Source: Hortaea werneckii | Lineage: Eukaryota > Ascomycota > Dothideomycetes > Mycosphaerellales > Teratosphaeriaceae | NCBI GenBank assembly: GCA_037044905.1 | Contig: JBAOKB010000061.1 | Coordinates: forward strand, 496,001-560,000 | Direction: 5' to 3' | DNA: 64,000 bases | Shown: piece by piece, positions 56,252 to 64,000 of the stretch | How positions within the stretch are numbered: position 1 is the first letter of the stretch | Layout of the letters: each line of letters starts with the position of its first letter | Translations under genes and position numbers: made by a program | Notes under the pieces: generated by a model | Databases searched by the model: none | The model's input: the letters and a program-made list of their open reading frames with translations, nothing else | Told to the model about the DNA's origin: nothing

Positions 56252-58254
56252 ATGGAGCAAGATCGAGTGATACAGCCACAGCAAGGCGAAGAGGTACCGC
56301 GTGTCTCTGCGCTCGAAATACCACATACAGCTGAGAACGCCCGTCGACGGAGTATTCCTAACAATGACCACCCTCACAATGATATCCAACGGGATGACTT
56401 GTCACCCCAAGCCTTGGCGTCCTTGACGAAGACCGCGTCAAAGATCGCCGGACACCATGAAACCAACCCAGACGTCCAGCAAGACGAACCCTCCACGCCA
56501 CCGAAAGACTCCAGCAGTCGCAAGGTCGACTTCGGCGTCTCCGTCGCACGCCCAGTCCCCGTCAAACCCGGCCCATTCGACGCCATCCACGAAGTCCCCT
56601 CGGCGTGGAACACTCCCTTACCATCCGGGCTCAACACGCCCGCGAACGAGCGCCGGACGGGGATCCTCTCGGTCCCGTCCACACGCCCGCCATCACCGAC
56701 CGCGCTGCTAAAGACCCCACCCGGGACCTCCTCTACCCAGGCGGATTTCGACATCGAGGACCACACGGCCCAGGGCTACCCGGACATCGGCACCCTCCAC
56801 TCCTGGCGCGGCCTCTGCATCTGCATCATCACCTGCACGGCGCAGATGATGGACAACGTGTTCATGACGGGGGTCAACATCTCGCTGCCCGCGATCCAGC
56901 GGGACTTCGGCATCGACGACAGCGCGCTGCAGTGGCTCATCTCGGCCTACACGCTCACGTTCGGCGGCTTCCTCCTGCTCGCGGGCGTCATGAGTGATCG
57001 GTATGGGCGGAAGAACGTCTTCGTGGCGGGGATGGCGTGGTTGAGTATTTGGACGTTGGCGGACGGGTTCGCGGCGTCGTTTATTCAGCTGGCGATTTTT
57101 CGCGCTTTTCAGGGGATGGGCGCTGCGATGACGGTTCCTTCTGGTGGGGATTATTAGTTCGTTTTTCGTTGCGCAGGATCGGACGAGGGCGCTTTCGTAT
57201 TTCGCTGCGGCGGGTGCGGTGGGGTTCTGTTTGGGACTTGTGCTCGGTGGGTTCTTGACCCAGGGGTTAGGGTGGCGGTATCTTTTCTGGCTCACGGTCA
57301 TTATTACTGGTCTTCTTGGGCTGGCGGGTCTTTTCATTTTGCCTAAGGACCGCAACGAAGGGCATGAGAAGCCACGGCTGGATATCCTCGGCGCCGGGAT
57401 CTCGACGGGAGGTCTCGTCTTGCTATCCTTTGTCATCTCGAGCGGCGGGGAGTACGGCTGGCACAAGGCATTTATCATTGCGCTTCTGGTCGTGTCTGTT
57501 GCGCTTTTGGCTGTCTTTGCCTACGTGGAGAAGAAGGTCCGGAATCCGATCATGCCGCTCTCGCTCTGGAAGAATCCCCAACTTTGCTGCATTGTGGATC
57601 GCTGGCTTCGTCGCGTATGGCGGATACCAGTCGATTCTATACTACGCCATGTTGATGGCCCAGGAGATTGTGCATCTCAGCGCAGGTCAGTCTTCCCATC
57701 CTCCATTTTCATCTTGCGGAAATCATGTACTGACTCGAATCACAGGTGGAACCGCTCTACGGCTCATTCCCATGGCCGTCGTAGGTGGCGGCATGTGCAT
57801 GTTCCTAGGCAAAGTCATGGAACGCTTCAACACGAAATATCTCCTCCTGTTCGGTCTCGCATGCTGCACCATCGCGCCCATCCCCTGCGCGCTGATGGAA
57901 AAGGACGATATCAACTTCTGGAAGCATATCTTCCCTACATCGATCGTCAGCGTCATTGGAATCGGAACAACGTACTGCACTATTACCGTCGTCGCGCTTG
58001 CTTCGGTACCAGTCAGTGCGAAGAGTCTATGCGGCGGCATGATCAACACGGCTTTTCAGATAGGCTCTGGGGTCGGTTTGGCATTGGCAAGCGCTGTGGT
58101 GCAGGCGACGGAGACGAACAAGGGACACGGTCTACTTGCGCAATACAAAGTTGGCATGTGGTGTTGCGCAGGTCTCGCCGGGGTAGGATTCATCAGTAGT
58201 CTATTGGGTGTGAAGAGCGTAGGCGTGCAGCACGTGCCACCGGGGACGCATTGA
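56252..58254 (+). CDS. MFS transporter (DHA-type drug:H+ antiporter), 2 exons, two frameshifts
   Basis: Plasma-membrane major facilitator. The first ~185 residues are a polar, disordered cytosolic extension. Transmembrane segments then start at GLCICIITCTAQMMDNVFMT. The MFS loop 2-3 motif is GVMSDRYGRKNVF; later helices include YLFWLTVIITGLLGLAGLFI and IALLVVSVALLAVFAYVEKK. Intron 57686-57745 (60 nt). The frame breaks at ~57142-57149 (one base missing; TVPSG continues as GIISSFFVAQ) and at CCCC 57576-57579 (one extra; SLWKNP continues as NFAALWIAGFVAYGG). Around 11-14 helices expected, ~647 aa corrected. Substrate unknown; TF-like or drug/multidrug roles are only family inference. Confidence 0.85.
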
Positions 58255-58421
58255 AAAATACTAGCCGTTAGTCTTTTCTAGAGCTATTGAAACGCTAAAT
58301 GGGTATCATGATAATTGGTTGTCACTCATCGACTTTCGATAGCTGCGCTTCTAATGTCTTTTCAAGTCACCGTAATGGGACAATTGGCAGTCCTCTTCAG
58401 TGCCTTTTTGCGCCCTGGCCA

Positions 58422-61066
58422 CTACGAGTAGCTAACTTCTCTCTCGCCCAGGACAGCAGCGCGTACTTGCAGCACTGCAATGATTTCCATGATGAACTCT
58501 TGCAAGACGACAATGTTGGTCAAGATATGGTTCAGGCTGGCGCTTCTGGCATCCGGCGATGAGGCGCTCGCGGGTCTTCCGTCTTCCTCTGCAGGCGCCC
58601 CTGGTAAAGTAATCTTCTGCATGAGCACATCTGTCGTTGAGGGTGTTTCGGGAGGCGGCGGCTGGAAAATGGAGCGTACGGAGGGCGAGCTATCCGCATT
58701 GGTGTCACTGGGGCGCATGAGGCTGGGGGAAGCCGCCTGGCTTCGGGAAAGCGGAGAAGGCGCACTAGTATTGGTTGCCTTGCGGCCACGTCCAGCTGAC
58801 GACGTACTGGGACTTCGACTGTGCGCCCGTGCAGACTTTGCTCTAGATGCATCAAGGGATGGTGTCTGAGTGGGGCTATCCATCATTGAAGGAGGTTCAC
58901 TCCGCGCGCCGTCCACGTTAGATGCCTGAAGCATGATTTGCCGGCCGGCTAGCAGCTGTTCTAGGTTTGGCACGGCCGCCCGAACTGCATCGATATCGCG
59001 AGTGACGATGCGAAGAGCTTTGTACAGCAGTGGCACATGCTCTTCGGGCCAAACAGGACGACGGCATGCTCGCTGCAAGGCAGCCCAAGAATCCTTTTCG
59101 TCGTCTTCCAGGTAGGTCTGCCATGATCTCGTAGGCGCTGCCTCGTCTTCTGCAAAGGTGTACGATGACGGGTCAAGAGCGAGCCAGCCGTGGATGCGAA
59201 TATCGCTACATGATAGAACCGACACCAAGGCCTGGGTGAGCGCTAAGTTGACATCCACACTGTTGGTCAGAAAAGTGCTCAGCCGATCTTGCATGCCTCG
59301 TAATAATGAATCTTCAGTTGGCAAAGTATAAGCGCCAACACTGGTCTCAGCGCCAGCTGACCCCTGCAAAGTGGGCGCCTGAAAAGGAACTTGGGCCTCT
59401 ATGGTAAAGCGAACATCATCGGCGAGGCCCGTGTAAGCGCTGCTGACACTTGAGTAACCAGGTATCGTTGCAGCTATTTCCATGTACTTGTCCAATTCCA
59501 TCTCGAGCGCTCCAACAGACCTTGAAGGAGCAGGTGATCTGACGCGCTGGACCTTGAGAAGCGAGCCTAATGCGAACCTCTTCTGGCGCATCATGATAGT
59601 TGAGAGCAATTTGAGGGCTGAATACGATGTCTGGTTGTTGCTCGAACCCACACTGTTGATCACAAGATCTACCAAGCTGAACAAGGCCGGCTCCGTCGCC
59701 GCATCAGAATCTTCCGGGGCTGTAAGTAGCCGCAGGCTTTCTCTTCTCCTGATGGCCGTCGGTGATCTTGGAGTTGTGGGCGCTGAGGGTACCGCCGCGG
59801 AGTCTTCTTTTATAGCCAGCAGATACACAAGTAGCATGCTTATCAGGTCCGGATAATCCAAGCTTTCAAGTATCGCTGTTAAGTACGTGAGGACCGCCAC
59901 AGAGCTTCCGGCATCGGTATCACTAGACTGTAGCAAAGATGGGTATAGCAGCTGTTGGAGGAAGAGGATCTGGAAATGGTCAAGCAGTGTCTGTCTCACA
60001 TCGGCACTTCTGCAATGATCAAGCACATCCTGCCAGAATGCAAGGTAGGAGAGGAAGGTAGACATGTGACCTTGATGTCGTTCCGAAAATGCGGACTCTG
60101 CTGTCGCTCGCGGATGCGTCGTGCTGTAGTCGCTCATAGCAAGGACAGCAGGAAGCGTTGCATCGGGATGTAGGAGGCTCAATTCACGGCTGAGTTGGCT
60201 ATACAGCGCGCCCAATCCGGACGCCATGAGAGTGCTAAGGTCACTTGATACAACCCATTCCTCAAGAGCGGAGGACCTGCCGGTAGCCTCGAAAATGTAG
60301 AGCAAGCCGGTGCGAGCGAAGTCTCCTATCCTTCCCTCATGATGGACTCGGTCGACCAGCAAATAGCATAAGGGAAAGTCGTTCTTCTGCGTGGCACCAA
60401 CAAAGCGCTCCTTCTCATCGGAAAAGACGTCCTGCTGCTGGGCTGTTGAGCTGGTCTGGAACCAGACCGATAGGATTTCTGGCTGCAAGCGGATCTTCGC
60501 AGAGATGTTGAACAAAACTTCGAGGATCGCTGTTTCAGTTTCCACGCCGATCAGCAGATTGCCGCTATCGATCACCCGGGTGATCAATCTCATGAGGCTT
60601 CTCGCGAATGCAGCATTCGAGAGGAACTCCTCTTCTTCACTGTCAATCAGGGCTGCGTATACTGCGATGGCCGAGCTGATGACCGGCTCATCTTGAGAGA
60701 CCCTTGCAGCTCTCCCGACGACCACATATGCCTGACTGCTCGCCACATATTGAAGACAGAGGTGTGGAGCTGGAGCACGGGTTTCCTCGTTTATCAGGCT
60801 CACCAGCCTGTCTAGCAGAGTCCTCAGCTGGTCAAAATGCGCTGCATCCTTGCTGGCATCACGCGGTCGGTTGCATATGTCTACAATGCTGTTGAAACTC
60901 CTCTTGAATCGCCCCAACCGAGCTTGGGGATCATGGGCCGTGGTTTTGTGGGATGGCTTCTTCGGGGTGTACGTGCCGCCTATGAGTCGCGCGAGGAAGT
61001 CCTGCGATGAAGCGAAGTCTTAGCACTAGCACATGGTCGATTTCAAAGGACTTACTCACTTACCAT
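58422..61066 (-). CDS. FHIP / RAI16-like protein, 2 exons with a start-codon-only first exon
   Basis: Fungal member of the retinoic-acid-induced-16 family (PF10257), i.e. FTS-Hook-interacting protein, which links early endosomes to dynein through the FHF complex. Exon 1 is just the ATG at 61066-61064. A 62-nt intron (61063-61002, GTAAGT ... GCTAAG ... CGCAG) leads to exon 2 61001-58422. The product (860 aa) begins MDFLARLIGGTYTPKKPSHK, matching fungal relatives. An all-helical region spans ~30-620 (LQYVASSQAYVVVGRAARVS, LVDRVHHEGRIGDFARTGLL). A Ser/Pro-rich disordered segment spans ~690-790. The C-terminal helix LNHILTNIVVLQEFIMEIIA is conserved. The frame is clean over 2.6 kb. Confidence 0.88.
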
Positions 61067-63512
61067 GGCATGCGCCTCCGCATGCTGGAGGCCAATGCGG
61101 GTACTGAATAGTGTTTGGGGAGTTGTCCCTTGAACTTCACTTGAACCCTTGGATGTTTCGGACTATCCCGCTTCCGACTTCGTTCCGAACCCTACCTGTA
61201 TAGACCGGATTCTGTGTTCAGAAAGCCACAACACTTCCAAACCGTCTCGCCGATTTCTACGAGACGGACTTCCGGTTTCTTCTTGTCATGTACATGATGG
61301 AATCAAGAGCTGGACTCATTACTACAGCATTCCGTTGTTCGAAAACCGCACAAACCGACACGCAAATGATACGGTTTCGGAGCGAGGTTTGCGGGCAACG
61401 GACAGCTACTGCCAAATGAGAACACCGTGCAAGTCTTTTGTGATCGCAAACAGTACTAGTTTCTCGTGTTAATTGCGTCTCTATTGGAGTTGCCCCGCAT
61501 TGCTGTCTTCAATTCCAGCAACAAGGATGAATACTCGCCAATTGCTCTTCACGGCTGGAACATGAAGCTATTGAAAATTCAAGGGCTCTGAATAGCATGA
61601 GCACTAGCCTTGGTTTGGATGTTAGGTGCCTCTATTTAAACATCTGTTTGCCTTATCCCGGAGCACTGCCCTCACTTCAAGTTGACTGGATGTAGATGGA
61701 TGTCTCCGCCTTGAAGCTTAGGACAGGCGCGAGTGATGCGGCTACAGACTGCCCGAAAGGCTCCTGTCGTGTAAGCGCGACATGTACCACCTCCTTCACG
61801 ACATGCATCCAGATGTGCAACCGCACTTCGAAACTTGGGGTCCGTACGACAAGCGCACAAGATCTTGAGTCCACAGCTCAATTAGATCATTCCACCTGGT
61901 CTGAAAGCGTCATCTTTTCTGCTGGAGGACACTCACTCGATTTCTGTTGACTGGGGAAGCTTGCATTGGTCGGAGCATTGAGTTGCGAACGAACGTACGG
62001 GGGAACAGCAATACTTGAGCTTCGTCACTGCTAAGGTCGTACTCAATCGCGTGCATCCAACCGGCTAGATGCAACATTTTCGGACGGAAAACCCGCCGCT
62101 CCGATATGCTGTAGCATACGTACCGATTCGCTGTTCAATCCGGACGACTCTCCGATGGGCAGAGGGCGCTAACATGGAAGATTCGTCCAGAATCAATGAG
62201 CCTGCCTGGAGATGTTCGGCAGGCTTCGAGGCAGCGTGCTCTGGGTTTGCACTGCAGAGACGCACGTAATAGCCTATCTCTTGCTCACCCTCTGGACGCG
62301 ATATCGGATTTTGTAGGGTTGTAGAAAGGCTGGATGTTTAAGCATCTGCTGCCTTCGGTCGAAGTATCAGAAGACCCTTGATTTAGAAGGTCAGACCACC
62401 TGATGCCTTCGGGCTAGTCCAGGCTGGGACGATTTCATCCCCTAGCATCCGCGTGGCGATCGAGTAGATTCTTGAATGGCGGATCTCTTTGTTCTTCACA
62501 GGCGGAGGTGGGGGACACAGATGGTCATAAGGCACTTTGCCGCCAATAGCGATCTGCCAGTGTCCGGGGAAGCTGTGGTATGAGAATCGTGATGTGATGA
62601 AATACCTTGTCGTATTTGCGTTTAGCCGCTGTGTAAATGCTTGAAGCCTTGCTTACCGGTATATTGGCCGGTTGACCAAGCCGTTATCCCTTGGGAGGCC
62701 CATCGCTGGGCAACCGGAAATGCTGCTTGGGTGGCCAGCAAAGCGTTCTTACGAGCGGCCAATTCGGAGGCAGACCGGGAGGCGCAATAAGATCCATAAA
62801 AGGCAGACTTACAGCCTCCCCCACTTTCTTCTGTACCACTGTCTAGAGCTTCGCATGGTCAGCGGTTGGCAACGATGTAAAAGGGCAAAAGGTTTCAAAT
62901 CAATTCGGGCGGGCTGAGAGCGAGAAGATTACTTGTTCCAAAAGGTATCGGAGTGGTGACATAGGTAAGTACTGAGTTGGCTGCTGAAGGCGGCGTGCGG
63001 CTTGCCAAGTGGACCATGACCCGAGGGCGCAGATCAGCCTGCATAATTAGTAGGGTTGCCTTTCCTCTGCCTTCTCCTCACCACAGCAGTGGTTCGCAAT
63101 GAAATGTTCAAATGTTCAAATCCGGCCAACTGTCCTACTGCAGGGCATGCTAAGTCTTTGTACTTCCAGATCTCCATCTCTCTTTCCTGTGCTTGAAGTG
63201 CGCCCTTCACGTCCGTCATGCTTTACCTCAGCCGCCGCAACATCGAATCTGATGACGATTAGATGACTGTTATGCGAGCGCTATTGACGGGCTTCCAAGC
63301 AGACCCAGGCTCCGATTTACCAAATTGTAAGCTCCCTATGGCCTTTCTCTGCGACATTGTCATTGTGGGAAGCATCACGTGGACCCAAGTGGCTGAGACG
63401 ACACGCAGCTGTCGCTACAATCACAGCCGAGAAAACGAGCCTACCAGGGCACGAACCGGGAGACAGCGGATCTGCGCCCTTTCCCGTACTGGCCTCCTCG
63501 CCGAATTGCAAC
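61067..63512. other. Long intergenic region, no supported gene
   Basis: 2.4 kb between divergent genes. Only short ORFs (up to ~107 codons) without domains, signal peptides or good splice context. No repeats or mobile-element ends recognised; it may hide a non-coding RNA or long promoter. Confidence 0.4.
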
Positions 63513-64000
63513 ATGAATATCCCATCAAGCGCATCGATCAAGCACGACCCCATCCAAGTATCGCACACGCATGACTCCATCCCAGTTGCGACCAATTTCG
63601 AAGTCGCCAATGCAGGTGCCGAACATGCTGACGGTCCTTCTGATGACCCCATCGCCAGTCATCAGCTCGCCACTGGCGCCAATGATGGCAACGCGGCGCA
63701 GGCAGCAGCTGCGGTGTATGTTTTCGCCTAACGAGAAGCAGACTTTCGCGGCTGACGGTCCCACTCGTTTGCCTGATTGTAACCAAAGCATATACTGACC
63801 ATCGACAGCAACTCATCAAAATGTGCTCCCCAGGTAGATCATTCTGTTGCCATGTCTACCACGTCAGAGTCGGGGATGTCTGATGATTCGATGAATCCGC
63901 GACTTGACAACTTGACGCCACCAGAGTCTCCAGGAGAACCTGATCCTTTGTATACCGCTTCGACCACGTATGGACTGGCACCTGCGCAACCCCTCTTGCC
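63513..64000 (+). CDS. 5' end of an unidentified gene (partial)
   Basis: ATG at 63513 (MNIPSSASIKHDPIQVSH). Exon 1 ends at 63715; a 93-nt intron (63716-63808, GTATGT donor, TACTGAC branch, CGACAG acceptor) leads to exon 2, open to the window edge. The first ~130 residues are Ser-, Thr-, Pro- and Asp-rich (SVAMSTTSESGMSDDS, LDNLTPPESPGEPDPLYT) and look disordered, as in the N-termini of fungal transcription factors or kinases. The family cannot be identified from this part. Confidence 0.55.

Noticed and set aside
61149..63219. Several 60-107 codon ORFs
   Set aside because: No signal peptide, domain or supported splice structure; consistent with chance.

Overview
This window is nuclear DNA of a filamentous ascomycete (Pezizomycotina, most likely a dothideomycete). 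Genes carry short introns, mostly 50-95 nt, with GTRNGT-type donors, CTAAC/CTGAC-like branch points and YAG acceptors. Both strands are densely coded with no operons. Several families are typical of moulds: filamentous-fungal PEX26, LAM/YSP2 sterol transporter, twinfilin, RAI16/FHIP, Iwr1, GT71 and the PL3 pectate lyase.

Layout. 1-10 kb: the 3' end of an unidentified gene, a maltose-type acetyltransferase and an NSRP1-like splicing factor sharing a promoter, a secreted ACMSD-like amidohydrolase, Ku70 (NHEJ) and a LOA1/VPS66-type acyltransferase. 10-24 kb: kinesin-14, a BTB protein, a MIT-domain protein, a GRAM-VASt sterol transporter and Iwr1. 24.4-29.4 kb: a gene-poor stretch holding two related SANT/Myb-like genes, one apparently fused to a FAR1/GCM1-like zinc finger. 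29.4-39 kb: a carboxymuconate-cyclase-like beta-propeller, twinfilin, PEX26, a PARN/CAF1 deadenylase and a DUF2235 hydrolase. 39-53 kb is more accessory: a small membrane protein, a GT71 mannosyltransferase, a Zn2Cys6 regulator, then three secreted enzymes (alpha/beta hydrolase, PQQ-propeller protein, PL3 pectate lyase), each with a TATA-like box about 75-85 bp upstream of its ATG. 53-64 kb: a membrane-anchored AMPK-type glycogen-binding protein, an MFS transporter, FHIP/RAI16 and the start of an unidentified gene.

The strongest unexpected signal is about two dozen single-base indels, mostly in 2-5 nt homopolymers, that break otherwise well conserved genes. Ku70 alone has six, and LAM, the MIT protein, MFS, GT71, DUF2235, the lactonase, the Zn2Cys6 factor and the ZnF-SANT gene are also hit. 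About 20 kb of other coding sequence has none. The reading frame resumes with conserved residues after each one, so sequencing or assembly error is the simplest explanation. A real indel-prone lineage cannot be excluded. I found no tRNA, rRNA, CRISPR array or intact transposon. I do not see a convincing novel multi-gene system; the ZnF-SANT gene and its SANT paralogue are the most unusual genes.
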